The notes under the pieces are model-generated. The model saw only the letters and a list, made by a program, of their open reading frames with translations, had not been told where the DNA came from and made no database searches. Shown one piece after another: positions 46,895 to 58,229 of a DNA stretch of 64,000 bases; within the stretch, counting starts at the first letter, position 1; each line of letters opens with the position of its first letter. Source of the stretch: Ahaetulla prasina. Its lineage: Eukaryota; Chordata; Lepidosauria; Squamata; Colubridae. The position numbers and the translations under genes are program-made. Location: positions 154,263,920 to 154,327,919 of the forward strand of contig NC_080540.1 of the NCBI RefSeq assembly GCF_028640845.1, written 5' to 3'.

Positions 46895-47175
46895 GAGAAC
46901 CTTTTGTGAGATAGCAGGTTTCCCAGAAAATGGCTGTGCTGCTGTAATCCTGTCTCTTTAAGTGCTCTTGGTAGTCAGCACTGCAACCTTGGATATAAAA
47001 GCTGTGCTGAGAGGCAGCTGGTGGTGTTATGTGGGAGCAAAGCCATTAGATAAGAGATAATTGTCTCAAGGAGTGGGAGGAGTAGGACTTACAAGTAGTT
47101 GGAGTAGGAGTAGTAGGAATAGTTGTAAATGGGGTATAATTAAAAGAACCTGTGAGACCTCTAAGTACAAGTTTT
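46895..47175 (+). mobile_element. Possible solo LTR-like sequence
   Basis: A TATA-like 'ggatataaaagctgtgctga' is followed about 140 bp later by AATTAAA and a short downstream tail, within a region starting TGTGAGATAG. This spacing suggests an LTR (U3-R-U5). Ends and target duplication could not be fixed, so this is tentative. Any coding part is absent. Confidence 0.3.
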
Positions 47176-48420
47176 TTTTTAAAAAAAAACATAATTATCG
47201 AAGTGCTCACATATATAGGTTAACTTAACTTGAATGCATCCACCAATTTTGGCTTTCCCCCCCAATAGTTTATATAAATGACAGCTTAAAGGACTGTCAA
47301 GGATACTAGACAATAAGAACTACACCACATTCTCTCTCTTCTCCTTTTTACAACCGTGTAATCCTTTCTACATGTCTTTCATTCTTCAGATTACAGCTGT
47401 GAAACAACTCCAGAAGCTTGTTTCAAAAGACAAAAAAGGCTTGTGATTCAGTTATTTATATTTAGATCTTTCTACAGATATTTGGAAACCACCAAGACAA
47501 AACACGTAAACCAAAGTCCCCAAGGCATCAGTAAAAACACCAAAATTTTAAGTGAAGCTCTGTAACCCCTTGAACATAGATTGTATCTCACCTTTATTAC
47601 TTTATCAGTAATTAAGGCAGCAAACATACCTAATACTCGTTCCTTTCTCCTGTTTTAACCACAACAACCCTGTGAAGTGGGTTGGCTAGAGAGAATGACT
47701 GGCCCAAAGTCACATCCACTTGGCTTTTCATGCATAAGACAGGACGAAAATTCATTCTCCTGTTTCCTAGTCCAGCACCTTAACTACTATAGCAAAGTTG
47801 GCTGTACGGCAAATATGAGCTACTATATTAAATTTTTTACTATACTGTGACAAAAAATATTAAACACAAAGGAAGTAACCATACTACTTAGTTTAATGGA
47901 CCAATTTAAGGGAAGAAATATGTCCTATTCATGAATGTCTGCTAAATAAGGAAGAACATTATAGTGGTGATTTACATCATTTGAGTGATGGCACTGGACA
48001 AATGGTCACATCTATCAATTTACATCATTATGATGGTGTCATTATGCAACTCTCTCTCATAAGCCACTATATACATTTAAATTTTATCAGCTACATATAA
48101 AGTTTGTTGCAGAGATCCAAAAAAATTAGTATTGCTATTAATTAATAATAAAATTAAAACTAATTAATTAATTTTAAATTTAATTAGGTTAACTTTCTCC
48201 GAGTCTGCTCACTGCAACACTGGCTCTTTTTAAAGAAGTAATTTAAAATATAATGGAACAAAGAGATGCATGGCTAAATTATACAAATAACCACCCAGTC
48301 ACCTTTTAGAAAATAGGCAGCATTTATAAATAAATAAATAAATAAAAGAGCGAAAATGTACATGGAATCCTACCATTGTTCAGGAAATATAAAGTACAAT
48401 TATATATATTTTATATACAT
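47176..48420. other. LARP4 intron 2, mixed sequence
   Basis: AT-rich with an eroded SINE-like segment near 47640-47800 and an (AAAT)n tract at about 48320-48347. No gene. Confidence 0.4.
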
Positions 48421-48439
48421 AAGTTATTATTTTATAGTT

Positions 48440-48575
48440 TTTTATGTTTTTAATAATTTATAATGATTTTAGGTAATTATTTTATATTTGTTTTATATTT
48501 ATTGCTTTATTGGATTGTTGTACGCTGCCCAGAATCACTTTCAATGAGATGGGTGGCCATATAAATTTGATTAGT
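48440..48575 (+). mobile_element. LINE 3' UTR fragment
   Basis: The segment 'tgtacgctgcccagaatcac' followed by 'gggtggccatataaatttga' is the 3' end of a common squamate LINE. A reversed relic of the same tail occurs near 30962-31030. Confidence 0.55.
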
Positions 48576-49232
48576 AAGTATTTCTCTTTAGCCTCTCATC
48601 GCCCAGCAACAATTAGCCAAACTAATTCACATAAATGCTACAAGATACTTAAGAGTCAGTAATCTCTTACTTAGCAGCTACTATATGTCAAATAACAAAA
48701 CAAAGTTTATTCATAGTGCAAATAACTGATGATGAAATCAATGGCCTGATTCCATAATAAATTATTTACTAAGTTGTTCATTATTCTAAGGAAGTAGGAA
48801 GGATTGTACATGGCCCTCAGATCTCATAATCTTTTTGTTCATAGGGTCAAGTGTTCACTAAAGTGCAGAAATGAGAAAAAGATCAAGACAAAAGTGAGAC
48901 AAGAAAAGAAATGGGAGAAAGAGAAAGAATAAGTCAAAAGATCATTTCTGTACTCTTAGCAACATGATCCCCTCTTAGCGCGATACTTGGTCATCACTGG
49001 GCCACTATACTTACAGCCCTAAAAAAATTACCCTTACTATTCAAATATCTTAACTAACTTTTCCGAAGTTAATGCCTCATGTTAGATGCCATTGGCATTC
49101 AGTATCTATCACAGGCTGTTCAAGAACAAGATCTGCTTCTTGCTACTAAATTTTGGTATTAGTGTTACATCTAGAATTCAAAACTAAGAAAGGAATTAAG
49201 TAGCATTTAGATATATCAACCTGATATCTTAC

Positions 49233-49380
49233 CTTCTGTACAATTACCCTGGACAGCTGCTGCCTCTTGCCATGATTGCTCAGTGCCATTAGTTACTGCT
49301 GCAGCTTCTGGGTTTCCCTGCATGCTTTCTTGCCATACCTTTGCATTAGGATTTAAGCTGGCACCTTTCGAGGTTACCTG
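49233..49380 (-). CDS. LARP4: LARP4 exon 2 (PAM2w motif)
   Basis: 148 bases, 49 codons (7-55) plus one base. It begins QVTSKGASLNPNAKVWQESM. LNPNAKVW (15-22) is the PAM2w variant, with Trp in place of the usual Phe, through which LARP4 binds poly(A) and the PABP MLLE domain. The acceptor is tandem (cag|CAG), so Gln7 may be included or not. Donor GAAG|gtaaga. Confidence 0.97.
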
Positions 49381-51412
49381 CTGAGAAAACAGAAGATATG
49401 CATTAGAAAATAATAAAAATTTCATAAAATAACTTTGTTTTTATTGCTCTTTGCTGTTCAATCATTCTACTTAGGCAATCTACATTGTTTAATAAATATA
49501 CTTGTGATTTATCTTTTGCATGCAATTGAGTAAATTTAGGTTCCATGTTATTCCTCAATCTCAAAGCACTCAGTTTAGAGTATAAAAATACTGTAAAGTT
49601 CTTCTGGTCATTCAACCATCCGCACATCTCAGGTTTTACTGTTGGCATGCAGTAAAGCTCAGTTCTTCAAAGATTTTAGGGTGTTGTTCCTGCTCCCCCG
49701 CAATCTTGCTTTTTCACTCTCTTTTGTGAAAGCCCAAACCTCATACACTGAAATAATACTTTCCTGAACAAAATCACATCTCAAAATACAAGACAAGAAA
49801 AGCCTCTTTATTAAGGCAGCATAACGATACTAAACAAGCACTGACCATCTTGCCACAGAGAAGCACAAGCCAGAGAATAAGGAAGTTGAATTTCCAGAGT
49901 CTAGCCTTCTGGAGTCTCTCTAGCATCAAGGAGTAGTTTTAGTACCATCCCCTGTCCATAGAACAGAAAAAAATAGGACATAAGGAAACAGTTTGGATGG
50001 CCATTAATATACTTTTGCTCCTATACAAGTTCAAAAATTCTAACAGCTGTATAGTTTTGCAACTAATAAACTACCTACACAATTTGTCCTAAAACCTCTC
50101 CATTATGACATTTGAAGGAGTTATTTTGAAAAAGTAATTGATGCTTAGACTGTATTTAAAATTGAGTTTCATCTATATTTTCCCTTAACATTTGCCCCAA
50201 AAGCATTCTTAAAAAATGAAATTAATGTGTAAAACTTTAAAACAAGACTGCTCTCCACATTAATTCCACAAGAATCAACTAATTAATTAACCTAGGACAG
50301 CAAAAAATAAACAAACCAGAACTTAATTAGTGCATTCTTGTTTCATAACATTAGTTTCCAGAAGCACCTGTGTTTCTGATCAAACAGAAGTTTCTACATA
50401 CTGTGTGACTATTATAAAACCCGATTTAATTGGCTAATGTACAAAGAAGTGCATTCCAAAGGCAGAAATTCACATAAAAATGACTGGCATGGAAAACAAT
50501 ACTATTTAGTCATTATATTTTAAGTACAAAGTATAACAAGTGCTCAACATAAGAATTCCAATACCCCTAAAAAGAGTAGGAGTAAAATAAATGTTTGCTG
50601 AGTAATCCTCAGGCACAGAACTAAGGATAGCTTTTTTTTTCGCAGGATTCATTTAGTTCTGGATTCTGCAACATGACTGACATTACCCATGTATCATTCA
50701 GTATTAGAAAAAGTACATTTTAATGTAATTATAGAAATTGGATGCACATATAATAAAAACACCAGCCTCAAGTATATTAATATTTTGGCTATATACAGGC
50801 CAATGGGCATTCTTAAAAATAAAATACAATTTTAATGTATGGACATTTAATAATGCCCAATGCTTTATTTAGAACTGACCCAACATGTCCAAGAAAAGAC
50901 AATAAACAGCATGTGCTCACACTTATCTTCCTCTTCTAGCAAAAATGCCATGATTTTGAACAATTCAGTGAATCCCTATCAACGGCATCGCTAATTATCA
51001 TTCTGAAATACTTTCATTTTTAAAAGAGCAATCCTAATCCACAATCTTACAAGTGGGTAAATAATAATGCTATAAAGGTGACTACATATTTTGAAATGAC
51101 TAGTAGTTTTTTTTATAGTTGGCAGGACTTTCTTACAATACTACTTTTTGAGGGCTTGAAATAATTTATAAGAATAAACATTTGTTTAACTGTAAATTAA
51201 ACTGATGTTTGCTAACAATAATCTTTAATGAATAAACTCAAACCATAATTAAAATCGTGCTTTCTTTGTACCAATTTCCTGCTTCTTTTAACAATCCCAA
51301 ATTTTCACATATAAGATTCAGCAGAAATCTAAAGCCAACATTATAGCTTACTTTTACAATGTGCTGACAACTCATGACTGAGCAACCTTGAAAACAAAAA
51401 ATAGTGTCGTAT
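49381..51412. other. LARP4 intron 1, 3' part
   Basis: AT-rich unique-looking sequence. No repeat or gene was recognised in about 2 kb, which is notable in such a repeat-rich gene. Confidence 0.45.
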
Positions 51413-51420
51413 GTCTAAGT

Positions 51421-51555
51421 CAGGGGTGTCCAAACTTGGTCCCTTTAAGACTTTTGGACTTCAACTCCCAGAGTTCCTCAGCCAGCTTTGCTGGCTGAGG
51501 GACTCTGGGAGTTGAAGTCCAAAAGTCTTAAAGGGACCAAGTTTGGACACCCCTG
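51421..51555. mobile_element. Foldback hAT MITE with exact 8-bp target duplication
   Basis: The two arms of about 65 bp, starting CAGGGGTGTCCAAACTTGG and ending as its inverse, differ at only one position and surround a short TTTGCTG-type loop. GTCTAAGT flanks it exactly on both sides (51413-51420, 51556-51563). As RNA from either strand it would be a long perfect hairpin. Confidence 0.95.
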
Positions 51556-51993
51556 GTCTAAGTATTCAATAGTTTGGATTAAGAACCTGTTACACAAGGC
51601 TATCTTTCAGGGAAAATATTTCATAATATAGCTTCTATTTTTATGCGGCCTATATCAGCCTATAATACTTTCCCCTTTTTAAATATTTAAATTATTGCAA
51701 AAATTTTTAAAAATGAATGCAGAATTCATACAGCTTGTACAGTAATGTATCCCCACTTAACAAATCGAGCAGATGTGGAGACCATGTCTATCAAGAAGAC
51801 TACCAAAGCTACAAACTCGCTCAAAAGCAATACACAACAGAATGATCTGTCATAATAATCCTAAAATACCATCCTTGAGTCACCTATGTCACCAATAAGT
51901 ACTGCATGTTTTTTAAAATGTACATCCAATTCAGCTCTAGAAATTCTTATTAGACAAATAACCCCTTTGCACATAACTGATTCTGAATAAATA

Positions 51994-52706
51994 CAGATAG
52001 TCCTCGAATTGTGTTCACAATTGGGACTGAAAAATTAATTTTTAATATACTGAAATTCATCACACCCTCCAGATGATCTCTTGACAAAGAAAAAAAAACA
52101 GCAATACTTTTCTATCTATTATAATTCTTTTGCTGTTGCTATAAATAGCATTTTAAAAGCACAACTATCTTTTCAACAAAAACACTATTGATTGATAAAT
52201 TATTAGACAACCATGTGTGAATCAGGTCAATGGCTTGTTCACACTGTTGTTACTTAAGTCACAAAGGTTTGGAAATGGAACAATCAGTATTCTTATTAAA
52301 AATTGCCTAAGTTGCTGTGGAGATTAGATTTACAGCCACAATTGAGCCCAAAATTTCTGTTTGCAAAACAAGACAGGTGCAAAGCAAGTTTTGCCCCATT
52401 TTACAACCTTTCTTGTCATAGTTGTTAAGTGAATCACTGAAGTTATTAAGTTAATAACACAGCTGTCAAGTGAATCTGACTTCCCCACTGACTTTGCTCG
52501 TCAGAGGGTTACAAAAGGTGATCACATGATCCTGGGACACTGCAACTGTCAAAAATATACCAGTTGCCAAGTGTCTGAATTTTTGATCATGTGACCATAG
52601 GGATGCTGCAATGATAGTGTGAAAAATTGTCATAAGTCATTTTTTTCTGTGCCATTGTAACTTTGTACAGACACTAAATGAAAGGCTGTAAGTCAAGAAC
52701 TATCTG
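51994..52706 (+). mobile_element. Tigger-like element with extended left part
   Basis: The left end 'cagatagtcctcgaattgtg' and right end 'gtaagtcaagaactatctg' are flanked by TA. The right 380 bp match the short MITE family ('ccaaaatttctgtttgcaaa', 'gatcatgtgaccatagggat'). About 330 bp after the left end is extra sequence, either an insertion or a longer ancestor. Confidence 0.65.
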
Positions 52707-53234
52707 TATAGGTAAAGTTTTAGAACTAGAATGAACTCATCCTGTGTGTGTTCCCGAGGCCCACAAAAGAATAATAACAGAATGCACTGTAATTAGTGCT
52801 TCTTTACTGTAAGGTACGAGTTTGGTAAATTAAACTCAAGTTTAAATACCTTAACATATTTTCCATATCTTACATAAATTAAAACGGTCAGTTTGGTACT
52901 TTATACCAAAATCAATCATCCAATCATACTTTTAAACAAATGAAGCATGATGATCACACACACATATTTTTGCTTTAGTTCTAAGCAGATTTAAGTAATG
53001 CTTTATCTGACATCCACATCCCATATGAGAATTGACACATCATTTAGGCGATCATTATCAGCCCAAATAATCAAGAAATTCAAGTTGTTTAATATCGGTG
53101 CACCAAAATTTAATTTTGACCAGAAAATCCATCATTCTATTCAAATCCGTAAAGAATTTCTTATCCAATTTTATAGGCATAGTTTGAAAAAGGTAGAGCA
53201 ATTTCAGCAAAACATTCATATTGATGGTTGCAAT

Positions 53235-55475
53235 TCAACCTAGTATAGATAGTTGTAATGCCCTCCATCTTTCGAAATCCAATTTTATTTGTTGTATTAA
53301 TTTCACATAATTATCTTTAATCGAGGAACACCTTGCTGTCAGCCAAATTCCTAAGTATTTAATTTTTTTCGTACTATGTAGTCCCAATTCTTCCTCTAAT
53401 TCTCTTTTCTGTTTTAATGCTACATTTTTAACTATCATATTTGTTTTTACTTTATTAATGTTAAGGCCCGATATTTCTCCATATTTCTTTATTTCCCGTA
53501 ACAAGATAGGTCCTGTCTCCCTTGGGTCCTCATTAAAAAATACCAGGTTGTCTGCCTGTATTTTATACTCCTTTTTATTTTGGTTCCTTTAATTTCTGGG
53601 TTTGCTCTAACTTTGGTTAATAACGACTCTAATGTCAGGATGAAGAGCAGAGGTGACAGTGGGCATCCCTGGCAGATTCCTTTCATTATTTCAAATGGTC
53701 TTGTAATCTCTCCATTTATTATAATACTTGTTTTTGGGGAAGAACATACTGCTTAATCATTTGTTCAAATTTATCTCCAAATTTCATTTCTCTAATTTGT
53801 CGAATCATGTATTGCCAATTTAAATTATCAAATGCTTTTTGAGCATCCAGAAAAACAAGCGCTACTTTTTTCTCTGGATCAACTTCATAATATTCTAATA
53901 TGTTCATTACTGTTCTTGTATTATTTCTGATTTGTCTCAATGGGAGAAAACCATTTTGGGCGGGGTGAATAATCTCATTTTTTTTATTCTTCCTGCTATA
54001 ATAGTCATGAGAATTTTATAATCAGCATTCAAAAGTGAAATTGGCTTGTAATTTTGGATTCAATTTGCATCAGTACCTTCTTTCATAATCACCATGATGT
54101 ATGCTTCCTTCCACGAAACAGGCATTTTTGCTTCCAACAAAACCTCATTATACAATTCTAAAAGTATTGGTTCTATTACTTCCCCCATACTTTTATAAAA
54201 TTCCCCTGGCAGACCATCTGGTCCCGGAGTCTTATTGTTCTTTTGCCTTTGAATCACTTTTTTTTAGTTCTGTAAATGTTATATCCCTATTTAACAACGT
54301 TCTCTTTTCTTCCTCCAGTATAGGCATACTTTCTTTCCTCTTTTAAATAGTCATTTATTTTATCTATCTCAATTTCTTCTTGTCTATATAAATTCTCAAA
54401 ATATTTTAATGCAATCTTTTTTATTTCTTCTTCCTTGTTTGGCAAGTTTCCTACCTCATTCTGCAACTGATGTATTATCCTACTTTCTTTTTTTAATTTG
54501 TATGCCAACCACCTCCCTGGTTTTTTTCATTTTCAAGAGATAGTGTTTCGTATATTTAATGTTTTTTGCGTACTCCGCTTGTTCTATTAAATTTAATTTG
54601 TGTTTGGCCTATTTCTTTCAGTAATGTGTCCTGTTGTTTCCGATTTTCCGTATTCCTCTTTGACATAAAAGCTACTGTTATTCCTCTTGCGTACCCTTTT
54701 ATTGTATCCCATAAATTCTGCAGGGAGATGTGTTGTTTTTTGTTTATGTTGAAGAATAGTCAATTCTTTTTTAATCTTCTGGAGATATTCATTCTCTTGT
54801 AATATCTGCAGATTCAAAGTCCATCTTTTATTTTTCCTTTTCTGGCCTTGCCATGTTATGATCAGAGGGTTGTGGTCCACCCAGATGTTCAGGGAAATCT
54901 CTACACTTTCTATCTCTTTGTTTAATTCTCTGTTTGCCCATACCATATCAATTCTTGAGAAGGATTTATGAGGATTAGAATAAAAACATTTTTTTTTCCT
55001 TTTGGGGTATAATGTTCTCCACACATCAATCAAATTTAACTCCTCAACCATGTCAAAAAAGGTTTTCGGTAGTACATTCCTCTTTTTTTTTCTTTTTCTC
55101 ATCACTAACATAATATTTTTGATGTTTACTACTCTATTGTAGTCCCCCACTATACAACCTGTCTCAATAAATCTTTCATGGGTTTTCTTATAAAACTCCC
55201 TCTGATTTTTATTAGGGGCGTAGATATTAGCTAGCAACATTTTAATTTCCCCTATTGTTAATTCAAGCAAATATTACCCTTCCCTTAGGGTCAGCATAAA
55301 CTAGATTAGCTTTTATTTCTTTTCTGACATATACTACCACCCCTCTCTTTTTTTCCTCTGCCAGTGCTGAGAACAATTTTCCCCATTTATTATATTCCAA
55401 ATATTTCTGGTCTTGTTTTTTGATGTGCACCTCCTGGAGACATATAATATCTACATTCTGTTTCACCAATTTCAT
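53235..55475 (-). pseudogene. L1 ORF2 remnant (endonuclease and reverse transcriptase)
   Basis: Consecutive minus-strand frames from 55475 to 53235 give the apurinic-endonuclease-like domain followed by the RT domain up to the thumb region (ISGLNINKVKTNMIVKN, KIKYLGIWLT). At least four frame breaks are visible (near 55265, 54590, 54060 and 53720). The element cannot make a full protein and has no role in LARP4. Confidence 0.85.
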
Positions 55476-55553
55476 GAGTATTTTTTCCTTTTCACAAGGT
55501 TGTTCAATCCATTCACATTTATTGACAATAGTTGGGTTTCTTTCTCCATTTTC

Positions 55554-56596
55554 CTAGTTGTCTGCCGATCTCTGGTTTCTATTTGTTCTGGTAGCTGTTT
55601 GTGCCCTGGTCCTAGTATCTCTTTCTTCTTCTTGGTTCTCTTTTATCACTTTGCTCCTTTCTTCCAATTCTTCACCTCCAAATTCTTGTCTCTGTTCTTC
55701 TAGACTAGCTGTCTCCAATTTCTCTCTCCTGCTTGAGTCCTCCTCCATCCCCATCAGTTGATCATATAATTCTTGGGCTTTATCTAAATCATCAACTTTA
55801 ATTCTTTTGCCCTGCCAGGATATCAGCATTCCTTCTCGGAGATCCATCGGAATAATATGTTCTTTCTATTCAGCTGAGATGCTAGGAACCGGTAGTCTTT
55901 CCTTTGTTTCCGAATCCGTCTGGGGACCTGTTTCAACGTTACAATTTATTTTCCATCATAAATCATAGGTTTGTCCCTTGTAATTTTATAAATAATATCT
56001 CAAACTTTCTTTCGTGCAAACCTGATGTGTATACTTTTCTGGGCAGGTGATGGTGTTTTGCATAGTTTGTTTGGACTCTGTAAACTTTGTCCAACTCATT
56101 TGTAATCTCCCATTTTTCCCTCTGGAGGGCTTCTGCAATCAATCCCACCACTACCCCTCCCAGGTCTTCTTTCATTTCCATATTTTGAAATCTCAAATAA
56201 AAGGAGGATCGATCCATTTCAAGGTATATCAACTAACTCTCTAGATCTTTATTTACCACCATCATTTTTTTGGTCCATCTGTTCTAGTTTTTTTTCCGTT
56301 TGTTCAGTTTTCATTTCCGACTTAATTTTTTGTTCATTCCTTTGTATCTCCTCTTGGATTGAACCAACTTTATTGTCCAAATTCTGTATATCAGTTTTTA
56401 GCTCTCTATGATTTTTAACCACTATCTCCTGGAGTTTCACCATGGTTTCCTGTACTGTTAAGAGGGTAGACTGCATCGCTTGGGAAGTCAGGCTAGAACT
56501 TGATTTTTCTGTGGATAGCATCCCTTCTATTGCCACCATCGGGCTGGATGCAGTCTGTTCCCCTGCTCTCAGTGTTGTAGTGGTAATGCTTGTCAA
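55554..56596 (-). pseudogene. L1 ORF1 remnant
   Basis: Three minus-strand pieces (56596-56249, 56232-55963, 55847-55554) read as an L1 ORF1p: Ser/Thr-rich N-terminus, coiled coil (VQETMVKLQEIVVKNHRE), RRM-like domain (FYLRFQNMEMKED) and C-terminal domain (GMLISWQGKRIKVDDL), separated by frame breaks. Confidence 0.75.
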
Positions 56597-58229
56597 TTTT
56601 CTTTAAAATTCTATTTTGTTCTTCCAACATTTTATAAATCCTTTCCCAAATTACCATCCACCACTTTTATAAATATTAATAGTTTCTTTTTATCATTCAA
56701 GATTACGTCTTTTATATCTATATTTCTTCCTTTTAAATAAATTAAATTAAACCACCAATAAGTTGTTAATATTTATTAAATGTCTTTCTTTTCCTCTTGC
56801 AATATTACAGTATTTTCTTCTATCAATTTTTATTTGTTTTAAATTCTATTTCTATTTTCATAAATTATCTTCCCAATACTCTATAGCTATAAATCAACAT
56901 AAAAGTGTACAATACAATATGACTAGAAGTCACTAAGTAGATTTCCTCTATATTCAACCAATTAAGTTGATTTAATTAACTATAATAGATATAATTTTCA
57001 ATAGATATTAATTATAAATAATACTGTTAGATAAAATACCTTTAATACAATCTAAATAGCTATAAGTTAATATTGATATAAGTATGTATAACTGAAAATA
57101 CAATATTACTATGGGAGCAATACTATGAAAGCTATGTTCAAGGAAATCGTATTAATGAGGGTGTTAATCACAATCTACAATGTAACAATCAGTTTGATAC
57201 TCAGAATAGGGTGATTCCACTGTTTAAATATTTTAATTCTCCGGGTTACTCAATGTTCTTAATAGTGTCGTCCTCATTGTCTACTCCACCTCTGTCAGTT
57301 TCTCTACTTAGTCACTCAGTGTTATGTCCGGATCTCTCAGTCCGTACAGTTCCTCTCTCTTCTCCTAACTGCCCTCTCACTGTTTGTTTCTAGCATCTTT
57401 ACTTTCACTATTAGGCTCCGGATTACCCAAAACACTCGCTTTTCACTTCTTCATCGTATATCGCAGTTCTCCTTCACTGGACGCCATCCTCACCAGCTTA
57501 TTCCCTGCTTTGTCTGCTCCTCCAATCCTCTCCAAGCTTTTCTCTTTTCACTGTCATGCTGTCCCTGGTCGTTCTTCTTCTGTCTTGGATCGTCTTTTCC
57601 AAGCCCCTGGTTCTCTTATCGGCTACCGAAACATGGGTTCCGCCTTTCTCCTTCTCTTTTCCTTCCTCCGTCATCTTACACTCTCCAGCTTTTGCTTTTA
57701 GTCTTTTTCCGGTCTTTCCTTTCTTTTGGCTCCTCTCTCTTGACAATTGTTTTTTTTAATGAAACACGGCTCCTCTCTTTAAATTGCCGCTATTTTTCTG
57801 CCGAAGCGTCCTTCCTCTTTTCCAAATATTTTAAAATTACTCACCTTGACAGTTCAAGCCACTGCACATATGGGAGTTCCTCACAAACGAGAATAGGCAC
57901 AGTCTGCTAATAGCGCTTTTTCTTCCAAGTCTGTTGTGGCTTGTCATGGCCTTGGGTCCGCCATGTCAAAATGACATGACAGTACAAATTCGCGCTGGGT
58001 TAAAGAGAATTCCCCTTGTTCCAGCAGGTGGTTGCTTTCCACCTCGCTGTCCCCTGGGCTTCCCCTCTGTTTTGCAGGGCTCTCCAAACTCAACATGCCT
58101 TTGAAGGGTCCCCGGGCATGAAAAAATCAGAGTCAAAGGGTGGAGATCATCCTTTTCCCTCTGCACTGCCCGACATCGCCACCGGAAGTCCAAATCTATC
58201 AGTGTATTTTAATCAATTTGCATAAAGAA

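Larger units (their letters stand above)
53000..58196 (-). mobile_element. L1 retrotransposon, 5' half retained, 3' part missing
   Basis: In transcript order on the minus strand: a CpG-bearing 5' UTR (about 58196-56600), ORF1 remnants (56596-55554: coiled-coil, RRM-like LRFQNMEMKEDLG, C-terminal DLREGMLISWQGKRIKVDD), and ORF2 with endonuclease (CLQEVHIKKQDQKYLEYNKW, LLANIYAPNKNQ, GDYNRVVN, RIDMVW) and reverse transcriptase (NNKTPGPDGLPGEFYK, FLDAQKAFDNLNW, KGICQGCPLSPLLF). The expected catalytic YADD region is degraded (YRQTTW). Frameshifts and stops break both ORFs. ORF2 ends near 53000, well before its usual C-terminus, and no poly-A tail is seen. Confidence 0.85.

Noticed and set aside
53235..56596. 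Reverse transcriptase/endonuclease frames as a host gene or novel RT system
   Set aside because: Domain order and motifs match L1 ORF1/ORF2, with several frame breaks and a degraded catalytic motif. It is a dead retrotransposon.
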